From Actinomortierella ambigua (Eukaryota > Mortierellomycota > Mortierellomycetes > Mortierellales > Mortierellaceae): a DNA stretch of 64,000 bases. Below, in pieces: positions 9,345 to 20,830 of the stretch. The first letter of the stretch is position 1. The number at the start of each line of letters is the position of its first letter. The DNA lies in NCBI GenBank assembly GCA_016098155.1, contig JAAAJB010000132.1, positions 1 through 64,000 on the forward strand, given 5' to 3'. Below the pieces are notes generated by a model, which saw only the letters and a program-made list of their open reading frames with translations, searched no databases and was not told the origin of the DNA. A program made the position numbers and the translations under genes.

Positions 9345-11816
9345 ATGAGCTCCCCTGTAGCTGCTGCGACAGTGCAGAACGACATCCTGCTAGTCCAATA
9401 CTCGCCGACAGGCAAAGGTATTGGAGATCTGTATGCCATAGTCCTGTCTGATACCAAGCAGCCACTTCCGTTTCAGATCCAACGCCAGGTACCGGAGTTG
9501 CAAGCATTGAAAGGCGATGTTGCCTCGATGTCGCTTGCCTCAGTTCCTTCTTTTGGCAGCTCTAACCCTACACCACCAGGTTCCTCACCTGCAGCTGCCG
9601 CCGAGGTTGCAGCCCCTCCTTTTCGCGATGTTGTCCTTTCTGTGAATGCCGCTGGCTCTACTCAAGCTTGGCATGTAAAAGGACCGGGGCGCGGTGTTCC
9701 ACCAGGAGCAACATACAGCAACCCATTGGCCCCTCTTTGGGGTGCATCCAAGATTCCATCAACCCTCTTTCCTAAAGCTACCAGTATCAGCTTTGGTACC
9801 CATACACCTCAAGGCCCGAAGAACCCTGGCATCCTGGCTGTCCTGCGGACGAGTACAGGGCTTCAACTGACTAAGCTCGAGTATCCGCCTAACTCAGTGA
9901 ACCTTGGCTCGTCTACCTCACCCAGTACACAAGCACCGCCTTTAGCTCCTCCCAGTGGTGGCAACGGCGGCAATAGCAACAGTACCGCAGCGGAGCCACC
10001 AATCCAATGGAAGCAAAGCTGGAATGCACCGGCGTCTTTGGATTTGTTCAACCCACCACCACCTGGTCTCATTTACCATCCAACAACAATTCCAGAATCG
10101 GCTCGTGGCGCGGAAGGATTCTCAGAAGTCGTAGTCGGACAATGTCTTAGCGGCCCCACTTCTTGGTGCATGGTGTTCTTGATTGATCCACCCAGCACCA
10201 GCACGTCTTTCCCCGTATGTTCTCTTACAATTTTGCACTTTTGTCAATGACTTTGGTCATTGACTTTTGGACAACGCAACATCTTTAAGCTACTTTCCAA
10301 ATGCCTGCCACATTTGGATGGATTTACATTTTTACTTTATTACTTGCGTTAACTGCAAATCTACTTGAGTATCACTTATTTCGTGCCCCAAGCTAACGGC
10401 TGAAACGCAAATCTCACACGCCTTACCAACAGGTACCTGATTCTCAAATGCCTCCGATCTCGTGCTTTACATCAAGTAAGATCGAATATCACCCATGCTA
10501 TGTGTCCAAACCCAAGTCTGACCCCACTTTTGATAACGTTTGTTCAGGTCTGCGAGATTGACTCAGTGCGTTTTTATCCTATTGTTGCTGTATGACATTC
10601 AAACCTTAAAAGCATCGGATAAGTTAGTGGCCGTCGCGGGCGGCAAAGTTTACGTCAACGAGTTTGCTAGAAACCTAAGGAGCTGGAGCCCGGTGAACTC
10701 TGCAAACAATGCTCCCAACATGGGTGGATCTGTCGTTGCCTGCACTACATCTAACAACATTGTCATTATCATTGTTCCAGGTATGGACCAGACATAAAGA
10801 TCCCATCATGACCTGTTTGTCATCAGCGCTTTCCCATAGCATATGCATTATCTCATTGACCCACCTCTATCTTTCTCCGGTGGTATTTGTCGATAGACCC
10901 AAGCGGTGTACAGACGCAACCAGGAATTCATTTCTTCGACTTAAATACCTCCTCCTGGGCCAAGGCACAGCTCGTCACAGCACCACCTGGCACGTTCAGC
11001 GACATACCTCCTATTCCACCACCTTCAGGAAATTCTGGTAGTCCTGGTAAGGGAAGCCCTGACAAGGGAGGCCCTAGTCATTCTGATGTTCCTAGTACCA
11101 GCAACCCTTCATCGGTCAGCGCAACCACTTCTCATGCAGGTCTCATCGGAGGCATCGTTGGCGGTATTGTCGCCCTAGGAGTTCTGATCTTTGTCGGATT
11201 CTTCTTCAGCCGACGTCGTGGCTCCAAGCAGAAGAGTCAGCATCAAAGTGAGCTTGCCCTGAAGCCATTGGACGGTAACGATGGTCTCTACAAAGAGCAA
11301 GGAATGCACGACAGAGAGAGGAGCGGTCGTGGCGATGGAGGAAGTCTAGCAGCAAGCGACTATCAGGAGAAGGCGTGGCCATCGGAAAGCTACCAGCACA
11401 AAATTGCTTCGCCACAAGCTCAGGCGAAAGCTCGGCCACGGGTGAACAACCCTCAGACGGCCAATCCACCGGTATTCGGCCAACATGAGATAGCTTTGCC
11501 ACAAGCTCAGGAGAAAGCTCGGTCACGGGTGAACAACCCTCAGGCAGCCTATCCACCGGTATTCGACCAACATGAGATAGCTTTGCCACAAGCAGGTAGC
11601 CCCCAGGAGACGATTCAGCAACAGATAGTCAACTCCCAGGATATGAATTGGTCGCCGGCTAACAGCCACCGTAGGACAGTCTCATCACGAGCAGATAGCC
11701 CTAGGAAGTCGACTCGGTCCCGAGTGAACGACCCCCATGAGGTGACCCGAGCGGCGACTTTACCAGTTGTGCACAGGACCAACAATCCGCAGTATGATCC
11801 TAATCAACAACTCTAG
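9345..11816 (+). CDS. array copy 2: single-pass membrane protein, 666 aa (best intact reference copy)
   Basis: Exons 9345-10214, 10433-10475, 10613-10780 and 10897-11816 join in phase. Residues 1-440 form the large N-terminal region: DILLVQYSPTG, PLPFQIQRQ, a Pro/Ala/Ser linker, DVVLSVNAAGSTQAW, GILAVLRTSTGLQLTKLEYP, a Gly/Ser/Asn linker and the exon 3 strand-rich piece LVAVAGGKVYVNEFA. Repeated short beta-like segments suggest a propeller-type fold, but no family is recognised. The transmembrane helix is at about 442-464, followed by SRRRGSKQK. The 200-residue tail is Gln/Pro/Ser-rich with a 29-residue tandem duplication and ends NNPQYDPNQQL. No signal peptide is seen. The in-frame TGA CAC ATC before the ATG excludes a colinear extension. 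Confidence 0.85.
11416..11589 (+). repeat. 87-bp in-frame tandem duplication in the copy 2 tail
   Basis: Two copies of a unit of 87 bases (29 codons) start at 11416 and 11503 and differ at a few positions. Each encodes QAQ(A/E)KAR(P/S)RVNNPQ followed by PPVF(G/D)QHEIALP. Copies 1 and 4 have one unit only, so the duplication is specific to copy 2. Confidence 0.85.
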
Positions 11817-12424
11817 GTGAGATGTATCGGCTACAAGCTGCTTCTCTCTTTCCTTTCATTTTCAATCTCGTACTCTATGTTTTACATTTTTTTGTGTTGC
11901 GTTCCCTAATCCACAACTGGGCTTTGGTCATGGATTCAACGACCTTGCTTCTAGCTGGATCACGCGATGAATCATCTTCGCTTCCGAAATGTCACAGATC
12001 TCATGGGATGGAAGAGCCTCCTCTAAAGTGGCAACAGCTTGGAACCCATTGGCATTCTCTTTATGTAGAGTGCATCGACGAATGGGGCAGCAAACTACAA
12101 ACCTGCTCTACAGCTACAAGCATCACCAGGTCGTGCATAGAGGTGTCGACGATCAAAGCGAACTATCTACTACATGCATTGTTAACTTCGATCCGAGTGC
12201 ACTCAATGTCGACACTGATTAGCCCCTTTACAACACAAGGCCAGCTTCTTCAAGAGCAAATTGAGCGCCCCTGAGACCATTTGAGTCAGAATCTAGCGCA
12301 GCTTCTTGGAGACGCGCTTCGTGACTCGTTCATAAATAACTCCTATCTCGATACTCCCAGACTCAGATCATGGGAGAGAGAGAGAGAGAGAGAGAGTTGT
12401 AGTTTACGCACACATGTCTATCAT
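11817..12424 (+). other. conserved 3' flank of array unit 2
   Basis: This is close to the flank after copy 1: caagctgcttctctctt, the TTTTTTTGTGTTG stretch, ctggatcacgcgatgaatc, gagtgcatcgacga and the ggtgtcgacga segment. It ends in a GA microsatellite (12373-12396). No conserved ORF was seen. Confidence 0.6.
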
Positions 12425-12830
12425 CAGATAGGCAGTGCTGCAGTTTTTTTCCTGATATCGCTAGCTGCTACGTACATCAGTGGCATCAACAAGTTTTCCA
12501 GAAGATGAATATCTTGCAAATGGCAATGCAGAGAGCCAAGAGCTGGTGTTCTCATCAAAGGGTAATCGCTGTCGGCTGGCCAAAAGGGGCGGACATCGCA
12601 CACTATCAGGCATGATGATGAGCCATCGAAGGCGAACACGGTACATGAAAACTATAGAAGCTATGCTTTCCAGTTCCTTCTTCGAAAATCGAATAAACGG
12701 ACGAAAGCACTTCTATTCACTCTGCTTCCGCATGCTTGGCCCTGTGGTATGTGATGTCGCCTTGTCTGCTTTTCTACTGGCTTGTGTATCAACCCTATGA
12801 TTTATCTCCTGTCGTCGATGGTCTGATAGG
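12425..12830 (+). pseudogene. SDR relic B
   Basis: In one frame it reads SAAVFFLISLAATYISGIN, against SAAVVFLLSPAAAYINGIN in the intact SDR last exon. It then degenerates, but cagagagccaagagctggtgttc still follows the SDR order, as does the 3'UTR stretch cttccgcatgcttggccctgtggtatgtgatgt. Frameshifts and stops break it after GIN. It holds the best-preserved part of the SDR N-terminal half of exon 7 among the relics. Confidence 0.85.
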
Positions 12831-13565
12831 GATGAGCGAGCAAATGAACAGAACAAGAAAACTTCATGTCGAAGAGGCACACTGGCGCGACGGCACTGTG
12901 GCGAAGGGGCCATTGCAGCCTAAAGTCGCTCGCCCATTCCTGGACCTGCTGGTACTAAGTCAAAATGATAGGTGTCCGCACTCACTGCAAGATGGTCGCA
13001 ACCACACGAAGCCAAGAAACCCCCGGTTATTGGGAAATGAAAGACATCGGAACCTGGAAGTGCAACAACCCAAAAGAGACAGCACCATGGCTCTCAAGAC
13101 GGAGAAACTAGAAAACGAAATACAATGCGAGGTGAACTTTACCGGTACCTCTGGAATTGCTGAGTGAGAATTTCTTCCCTTTCCTCTTGTATCATTTTGT
13201 CTGCTGTACGTTGGCCAGATGCTCTCCAACATAGCATCCATTTTGATACCACTTGAGAGAGAGAGAAGGCGTAAATCGAACGGTCAAGCAAACTATAATA
13301 CATCGTTACTACCAAACAAAACACACTGCTGTACACTTGGCTCACTCACCCTGCTCTTCTACAACACTTCATCCTTTCACCGAATGCGCCCTTAATCATC
13401 TATATCAACTCCGTCCATTCACCTTGACCAAGCTCTGACTCTTCATTCTTTTGTCCCTTTCTTTCCCTCCCCCCTCCACTCTCAGCCTCCAGTTCCATCC
13501 ACCTCTCGCCACTCCCCTCTGACCCACCACGTCCCCTTGATCTCTCTCGACAACCTTGGCACACC
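12831..13565 (+). promoter_or_regulatory. type-A promoter block of array copy 3
   Basis: It contains the continuing SDR 3' flank (ggcgcgacggcactgtggcg against ggcggcactatagggg after the SDR). From about 12970 it is the block shared only with copy 1: cactgcaaga, ctgagtgagaa, gatgctctccaacatagca, cggtcaagcaaactataata and the ctcag-ending CT-rich leader. No gene was recognised. Confidence 0.6.
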
Positions 13566-16180
13566 ATGAGTTCTCCTGAGAAGGCTGCTGCAACAGTGCA
13601 AAACGATATCTTGTTGGTTCAATACTCCCCAACGGGCATTGGTCCTGGAGACCTGTACGCGATCCTGCTATCCAATATGAACCAGCCACTTCCGTTTCAG
13701 ATCCAACGCCAGGCACCAGATTTGCAAGCGTCGAATATCCCTATCGGCATCATGTCGCTTGCCACAATTCCTTCTTCCGCTGATACCAGTCCTACAACTC
13801 CTGGCACCGGCCCTCCTGTACCACCAAGCTCCTCGCCTGGTGGCGTCAATGGCAACGGTACCTCACCTGTGGTAGCCGCACCTCCATTTCTCGATGTTGT
13901 CCTTGCCATGTCTGACATCCGTACTATGACTTATGATCCTCAAGTGTGGCATATGAAGGCACCTGGCCGCGGCACACCACCAGGAACAACCCCCAGCCAG
14001 TCATTGGCCCCTTATTGGGGTGCATCTATGATACCATCGTCATATTTTCCAGGGGCTGCGACTATCACTGTTGGAACCTTCACACCTCGTGGCACTCAGA
14101 AACCCGGCATCCTGGCCGTGATGAATTTGGGCGGGGCACTTCATCTCACCAAGCTTGAGTATCCACCCGGCTCGGTGAACCTTGGCTCCTCTAGGTCATC
14201 CAGTACGCAGGCTCCTTCTTCAAGTCCTAACGGCAGCGGCGACGGCGGCAATAGTGACAACGCCGCCTCTGAGCAACCAGTCGCTTGGATACGAAGCTGG
14301 GATCACACGATGGTTAATGTCCGCAATGTTTTCCGCGATGCCAATCAATATGTAACGACAGTCCCGGCATCAGCTTTCGGCGGGGGAGGATATTCGGTGG
14401 CCGCGGTGGCAAAATGTCACATAGGCAACCTTTGGTGCACAAATTTCACGGAGGACCCCCCCTCCAATTCCGCCCTACGCGCAATGGTACGTTTTCTGAA
14501 GATCTGCCGCTTTGGCCATCGATCTTTTGGATAATACAGCGCCTCAGTCGAGCTACTCTGAACCGTTTCCGGACACAATGCTGTTCATCTCTCTGCCACT
14601 GAAATCAGCCACAGCTGGAGGTCACTCGCGAAGATCGACCTGTGCTTTTATTTGTGCTCTCCGTTAACAAACGTCTCACACACCTGAACAATTAGAGTAG
14701 GAACAAGGAATTGCCAGAAAGCCAATGCATCACCTCGAGTAAGTTTCAATGTCACCCAGTTGCGTTAAACCTGAACGCTCATATCTGCAAGGCTGGTCTT
14801 TGATTGTATGTCTCTTCAGATTGTGAGATTAACTACTCTATTGTCTTTTTTCTTCCTCTTTTCCTCCTTTTCCCTTTTTCCTTTTTTTGATGTTAAAAGC
14901 ATCAAAGGAAATGGTGTCTGTCTTCGGTCATGAAGTCCGTATCAGAAACTTTGATGTAAATGATGTCTGGGATGCTTGGCAGAACGTTACTGTTACAAAC
15001 GCCATTCCCAAGTTTAAAGGACCCACCATCGCCTGCGCTACAGTAAAAAACTTTGTTATTGCTATTTCTCCAGGTAAATATTGTGTTAAGGAAAAAGAAA
15101 GTCCATTCATGCACCATCTGCTGTTTTGCGATCTCCTAAAACATGAGCCAAAAAAAATTAAAATTCACTCAATGCCCTATCTTTTTTCTTTTGTCAATAG
15201 ACTCTAGCGGCGGGCGATCGAAACCAGAGATCCATCTCTTCAACTTAAATACCGGCTCATGGACCAAAGCTCAGCTCGTTCAAGCACCGCCTGGCACGTT
15301 TAGCGACCTACCTATCCCACCATCGCCAGATAGTCCTAGCAAAGGAGGTTCTGGCGAAGGAGGCGCTGGTCAAGGGGGCGCTGGCGGAGGAGGCTCAGGT
15401 GGGGGTGGTCCTGGTAGTCCTAGTAGTCCTAGCACCGAGAATCCCTCGTCCGTCAACACATCAAACTCGAGTGCAGCTCTCATCGGAGGCATCGTTGGTG
15501 GCATCGTCATCCTCGGCGCGTTGATCTTTGCCGGATTCTTCTTCCGTCGACGTCGTAGCTCCAAGACGAAGACTCACAATCAAAGTGCGGTTTCGCCGGA
15601 GCCATTGGATGGCGACGATGACCTCCGCGAAAAGCGACGGATGCACTACAGAGAGAGGCGCGGTCATGGCGATGACAGAAATCCACAAGCAATCGACCGC
15701 CAGGAGAAGCCTTGGCCAGGAACATCCATCCACCCGGAGGTAGCTTTCTCACAAGCACACATTTCCCCCGAGAAGCCTCGGCGACAGGTCAATCATCCTC
15801 AGGAGATGGCTTGGCCACCTTCAAGCAACTACCAGGACGCAGCTTTATCGCCGATGAATGGCCGCCACCAGATGGGCTGGCCAGGATCAAACAACTTCCA
15901 GGAAGTAGCTTGGTCGCGAGCCAACAACCACGGCGAGATGGGCTGGTCACCATCAAACGACTACCAGGAAGGAGCTTGGTCGCGAGCGAAAGACTTTCAC
16001 AAGATGGGTTGGCCACCAGCTGGCGACCACCATGAGATAGCTTTATCACAAGTAGATAGACCCCGAAAGACTAGTCAGTCACGGGTAAACAACCCTCAAG
16101 AAGTGGCTCAAGGGATGGTGGTGCCAGTGATGCACAGGATACACAATCCTCAGTTCAATCCCAATAACAGCTCTAGGTGA
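13566..16180 (+). CDS. array copy 3: single-pass membrane protein, 705 aa (most divergent intact copy)
   Basis: Exons 13566-14486, 14696-14738, 14900-15073 and 15201-16180 join in phase. The N-terminus MSSPEKAAATVQND and LLSNMNQPLPFQIQRQ match copy 1 best. Exon 3 (KEMVSVFGHEVRIRNF) is strongly diverged from LVAVAGGKVYVNEF in copies 2, 4 and 6. The intron before it has a strong pyrimidine tract, which confirms the AAAAG|CAT acceptor used in all copies. A Gly-rich spacer precedes the transmembrane helix (ALIGGIVGGIVILGALIFAG, about 471-493) and FFRRRRSSK. The tail has four 22-residue repeats with conserved Trp, then the shared SRVNNPQEV and NPQFNPN end. No signal peptide. Function unknown. Confidence 0.83.
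15812..16075 (+). repeat. four tandem 66-bp (22-codon) repeats in the copy 3 tail
   Basis: Units start at TGG codons 15812, 15878, 15944 and 16010. The consensus is W-P/S-x-S-N-x-Y/F-Q-E-x-A-W-S-x-x-x-x-H-x-M-G, and later units weaken. Related single segments (for example WSPA..YR) occur in the tails of copies 1, 2 and 4, so this motif has been expanded in copy 3. Confidence 0.85.
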
Positions 16181-16459
16181 GATGTGTCAAGTCGGCTTGT
16201 CTCTTTGTCTTGCGCCACTGTTTCCTTGTTCTGTATTTAGTATCTCATCTACATCAATTGTGATATGAACTTGAATGGTTTCCACACACGGGTCGGGATC
16301 ACGTGATTGTCACGCCCAAGTAAGCAAACCCCCAAAAAAGGCAGTCGCTGTTCTAGTTCTCTGAGGAAACGAAAAAGGTATGTACGAGCCGAAATGGACA
16401 TGGACATTGAACGACAAACCATGGCAACAAGCAAAGGGTTTGCCCAAATGCATGAGACT
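16181..16459 (+). other. 3' flank of array unit 3 (diverged)
   Basis: It starts with gtgagatgtgtcaagtcggc, like the other flanks, but the rest is shorter and differs from the flanks after copies 1, 2 and 4. No gene was seen. Confidence 0.5.
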
Positions 16460-16620
16460 TTCGTCTTTTGCCGGATTGGGGTTGCTTTCTCGGCATTGCT
16501 TGTGCGTACATCAATGACGTCAAAAAGTCTACCCATGGAGGTAGCTCTCTCACCAATGATGACCCAAAGATACACTGTTCATCTAAGGAAATCGAATTAT
16601 CGTCCATGTGGACTGAAGGG
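16460..16620 (+). pseudogene. SDR relic C
   Basis: It reads AYINDVKKSTHGGSSL, against AYINGINMPVDGGSSL of the intact SDR, and is preceded by tttctcggcattgcttgtgcgtac, matching the SDR VFLLSPAA region. It is short and followed directly by unrelated or highly decayed sequence; the APEG segment and poly(A) signal of the other relics are not recognisable. Confidence 0.75.
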
Positions 16621-17371
16621 CAATGTATTGTACCTGTCAGATCACAAGATGGCTTTCTCCTTCTCGACCCAGCTGGCACAATCACACTCAAGATGTTAGA
16701 CGTTCGTGCTTGGAAGTGGGGGCGACGGCTTGGGTGATAAAATGCGGCGCAAATGGCTCCTAAGATGGACAGACTAGATGGCTCCTAAGATGGACAGACT
16801 AGAAGGAAAACCATGTAGTCCATGGTCAACGAGATTCTGGTGCTTTCGAGGCGAGCATTTTCCTTGAGCAAACGAGCGAGAGACATGGATGAATGTTCCT
16901 GCCCCCCCTCCCCTTCTTCTTGCTCCTTTGTAGCTGCCAGATGCTCTCCTCGGTAGCACAAAATGCACCAACCTTGGTAGACTACCCTTTCCTCAACTCA
17001 GATGGTCGGTTGATAGTTTGATACATACATTGCTGCTGGACACAGCATCAAACTGCTGTACACTCTTTTCCTACAAAGTGAGCGAGCGAATGAGTCTCTC
17101 TCTCTCTCCCAATTTCTGCTCTCACTCACCTTTTTTCTGTCTCGACTTGTTCTTCTTCTACTTCCTCGGTTGATTCTCTTCTTCTTCTTGGAGTTGGCCC
17201 TTCATCATCTCATTCATCTCCATCCGCATCCAATGCTCCTCCATTCACCTTGAGCAAGCTCGGGCCCCTCTCTCTCTTTACTCCTTCTTCCCGTCCACAC
17301 TCATACTCCAATTCTGTGCACCCCTTGTCCCCTCTGTGACCCACTCCGTCTCTCACCAACCTTGATACATC
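16621..17371 (+). promoter_or_regulatory. type-B promoter block of array copy 4
   Basis: It is shared with copies 2, 5 and 6: ggcgacg..gggtgataaaatg, atggctcctaagatgg (repeated twice here at about 16754-16790), the gctttcgaggcgagcat stretch, gatgctctcc, a CT-rich leader with tcattcatctccatcc and tccattcaccttgagcaagc. An in-frame TGA lies three codons before the ATG. No gene was recognised. Confidence 0.6.
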
Positions 17372-19774
17372 ATGGGCTCCCCTGTAGCAGCCGCAACAGC
17401 GCAAGACGGTATCCTGCTGGTCCAATACTCGCCAACAGGCAATGGTATTGGAGACCTGTATGCTATCGTGCTGTCTGACTTGAAACAGCCACTTCCATTT
17501 CAGATTCAACGTCAGATACCAGAATTGCAAGCATTGAAAGGCGACGTTGCCTCGATGTCCCTTGCCTCAGTTCCCTCTTTTGGTGGCTCCAACCCTACAA
17601 CACCTAGTACCAGCCCATCTGCTGTAGTGGTTGCGGCTCCTCCTTTTCGCGATGTTGTCCTTTCTGTGAATGCCGCCGGCTCTACTCAAGCATGGCATAT
17701 AAAAGGACCGGGCCGCGGTGTACCACCAGGGGCAACATACAGCAACCCATTGGCCCCTCTTTGGGGTGCATCCAAGATTCCATCAACCCTCTTTCCTAAA
17801 GCTACCAGTATCAACTTTGGTACCCATACACCTCAAAGCCTGAAGAACCCTGGTATCCTGGCTGTCCTGCGGACGACTACAGATCTTCAACTGACTAAGC
17901 TCGAGTATCCGCCTAACTCAGTGAACCTTGGCTCGTCTACTTTACCCAGTACACAAGCGCCACCTTCAGCTCCTCCCAGTGGTGGCAACGGTGGTAATAG
18001 CAACAGTACCGCAGCGGAGCCACCAATCCCGTGGAAGCAAAGCTGGGATGCACTGGCGTCTTTGGACCTGTGGGGTCCTTTCCCATCACGACCCGGTCCC
18101 ATTTTCTATCCAACAACAATCCCAGAATCGGCTCGTGGCGCGGAAGGACTCTCGAAAGTCGTAGTCGGACAATGTCCTACCGGCCCCACTTATTGGTGCA
18201 TGGTGTACTTGACTGATCCACCCAGCGCCAGCAAGCCTATTGGGGTATGTTCTCTGACAATCTTGCACTCTGGTCATTGACTTTTTGATAACACAACTTC
18301 CTCATTAAGCTACGTTCCAAATACCTGCCACATTTAGACGGATCTTCATTTTTACTTGTACAAACTGCACATCTACCTGCCAATCTTGAGTATCACTTAG
18401 TTCACCCCAAGCTAATAGCTGAAACGCAAATCTCATACGCCTTACCAACAGGTACCTGATATTCAAATGCCTCCGAACCCGTGCTTTACATCAAGTAAGA
18501 TCCAATAGCACCCATGCTATGTGTCCAAACCCAAGTCTGACCCCCACTTTTGACTATGTCTGTTCAGGTCTGTGAAATTGACTCAGTGCTTGTTTATCCT
18601 ATTGTTGCTGTATGACATTCAACCTTAAAAGCATCGAATACGTTAGTGGCCGTCGCGGATGGCAAAGTTTACGTCAACGAGTTTGCTAGAGCCTCATTGA
18701 AGTGGAACCTGGCGAACCCCGCAAACATCGCTCCCAACATAGGTGGATCTGTCGTTGCGTGCACTACATCAAACAACGTTGTCATTGTCGTTGTTCCAGG
18801 TAGGGACCAGACATAAAATTCCCATCTTGACCTGTTTTTCATCAAACACTTGCTCGTAAAACATAACTTGCTCGTAAAACATAAAATGAGCATTATGTCA
18901 TTGACCCACCTCTACCTTTCTCCGGTGGTACTTGTCGATAGACTCGAGCGGTGTACAGTCGCGACCTGAAATCCATCTCTTCGACTTGGGGACCACGTCA
19001 TGGGCCAAGGCACAGCTCGTCCCAGCACCAAATGGCACGTTCAGCGACATGCCTCCTATCCCACCACCTCCAGGAAATTCTGGTAGTCCTGATAAGGGAA
19101 GCCCTGACAAGGGAGGAGGCTCTAACCATTCTGGTAACCCTAGTACTGCGGACCCCTCGTCGGTTAACACCACCACTAATCGTGCAGCTCTCATCGGAGG
19201 CATCGTTGGCGGTATTGTCGTCCTGGGGGCGCTGATCTTTGCCGGATTCTTCTTCAGTCGACGTCGAGGCACCAAAAAGAAGGGTCAGCATCAGAGTGAG
19301 TTTGCCCTGAAGTCATTGGATGGTAACGATGGCCTCCACAACAAGCAACGATTGCACGACAGAGAGATGAGCAGTCGTGGCGATGGAAGAAGTTTGGATT
19401 CAAACGACTATCAGGAGAAGACGTGGCCATCGGAAAGCTACCGGCATGAGATAGCTCCGTCACAAGCTCAGGCGACAGCTCGGCCACGGACGAACAACCC
19501 TCAGGCGGCCTATCCATTGGCAATAAACCAACATGAGATAGCTTCGTTTCAAGCAGGTAGCCCCCAGGAGACGACTCAGTCACGGATAGTCAACTCTCAG
19601 GATAAGACTTGGTCGCCATCTAGCAACTACCATCTAGCAACTTCACCACGAACAGACAGCCCTCGGAAAACGACTCGGTCACGAGTGAACAGTCCACAAG
19701 AGATGACCCAAGTGATGGTACCAGTGGCACACAGAGCCAACAATCCGCAGTATGACCCTAATCAACAGCTCTAG
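17372..19774 (+). CDS. array copy 4: single-pass membrane protein, 638 aa
   Basis: Exons 17372-18244, 18452-18494, 18632-18799 and 18942-19774 join in phase. It starts MGSPVAAATAQDGILLVQ. Exon 1 is nearly identical to copies 2 and 6 apart from the short Pro/Ser/Ala linker. Exon 3 reads LVAVADGKVYVNEFARAS, like copy 6. The transmembrane helix (ALIGGIVGGIVVLGALIFAG, about 443-465) is followed by FFFSRRRGTKKK. The tail is of the copy 1/2 type with single repeat units and ends NNPQYDPNQQL. No signal peptide, and the in-frame TGA upstream argues against a longer N-terminus. Function unknown. Confidence 0.85.
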
Positions 19775-20434
19775 GTGAGATGACTCAGCTACAAGCTGCT
19801 TCTTCTTGCATTTTCAATCTCTTACCCTACGTCTTTTTTTTTTTGTGTGTGTGTGTGTGTTATGTCCCATAATCCACAACTGAGTTATGGCTATCCCAGC
19901 TTCCGAAAGGCCACGAACTCGCACATATGTATTATCAAATGGAAAAAGTCTCTTATACATGCCAACAGCTTGAAATCCATAGACTTTCTCATCATTGTAG
20001 AGTTTATCGACGACTGGGACAGGAACCTACAATACATGCCCTACAGATACATCTATATATGCTGTCTGGGGTGTCGACGGACACGGCGAACTATCTTCGA
20101 CATGCATGGTCAACTTCGACCCGAGCACACTCAATGTCGACGCTGACTAGCTTCCGCACCAACACAACACCAACTTGCAAATCGAACACCCCTGAGACCA
20201 TGTGAGGTCAGAATCCGGTCAAGGGTCTTGAAAACGCGCGTCGTGGCTCGTTCATAAATGGCTCCTACCTCTACACTACGCACCTCGAATCAGAAATGTG
20301 TATGAGAGGCAGAGAGAGAGAAAGAGAGAGAGATTGAATGAGTATGAAAATGACTAAATACTTGAATGAGTAAACGACAACAGACTATGGCAGTAGAAGG
20401 AGATAAATAGTTGCTTTCTTCTGTTGTAGCTGAC
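19775..20434 (+). other. conserved 3' flank of array unit 4
   Basis: It has gtgagatgactcagctacaagctgcttct, the TTTTTTTTGTGTG stretch with a (GT)n run near 19845-19862, gagtttatcgacga, ggtgtcgacgga, cgaacacccctgagaccatgtgaggtcagaatccggtc (also in unit 1) and a GA repeat near 20310-20330. Short ORFs are not conserved. Confidence 0.6.
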
Positions 20435-20830
20435 GTTGTCACCAGGTGGGGGGTATCGTCGTTATTTATGGGTATCGCTGGCTCCTGCATACGTCGATAG
20501 CATCAACAAGCCTCTTTGGAAGTGGGTTTATTGCCATGGTCAATTCAGAGGACCTTGCTCCAGCGTTTTATTTAGAGGGAAGTCGAATAGCTGTCTATGC
20601 CAGCGCGCCCGAAGGCATCGACAACGCATGCTATCATGCAAGTATACATCTCCAAAGGTCGACGTAATACAGAGACACTCCCAAACCGGCCTCCTTCTAT
20701 CGGACACTGAATAAACTTGGACACCTGCGCTCTCCTCTTCATGCTTGGCCGAGTGGTGTGCGTTGTTGCTATTCTACTTAATCGTGTACCAACCCTACTA
20801 TTTCTTTTTCGTCGTCATTGGTTCGATAGA
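20435..20830 (+). pseudogene. SDR relic D
   Basis: One frame reads EDLAPAFYLEGSRIAVYASA then PEGIDN, against EGHELAFNPEGSRMAAYVGW then PEGKDN in the SDR. It is preceded by a tacgtcgatagcatcaaca stretch (SDR tacattaatggcatcaaca) and followed by ggtcgacgtaatac, cggacactgAATAAActtgg and a shared 3' flank. The catalytic part is absent, and the N-terminal side is frameshifted. Confidence 0.85.

Noticed and set aside
20446..20667. 73-codon ORF beginning MGGIVVIYGYRW as a gene
   Set aside because: It is SDR relic D: a fragment of the last exon with no upstream exons or promoter.
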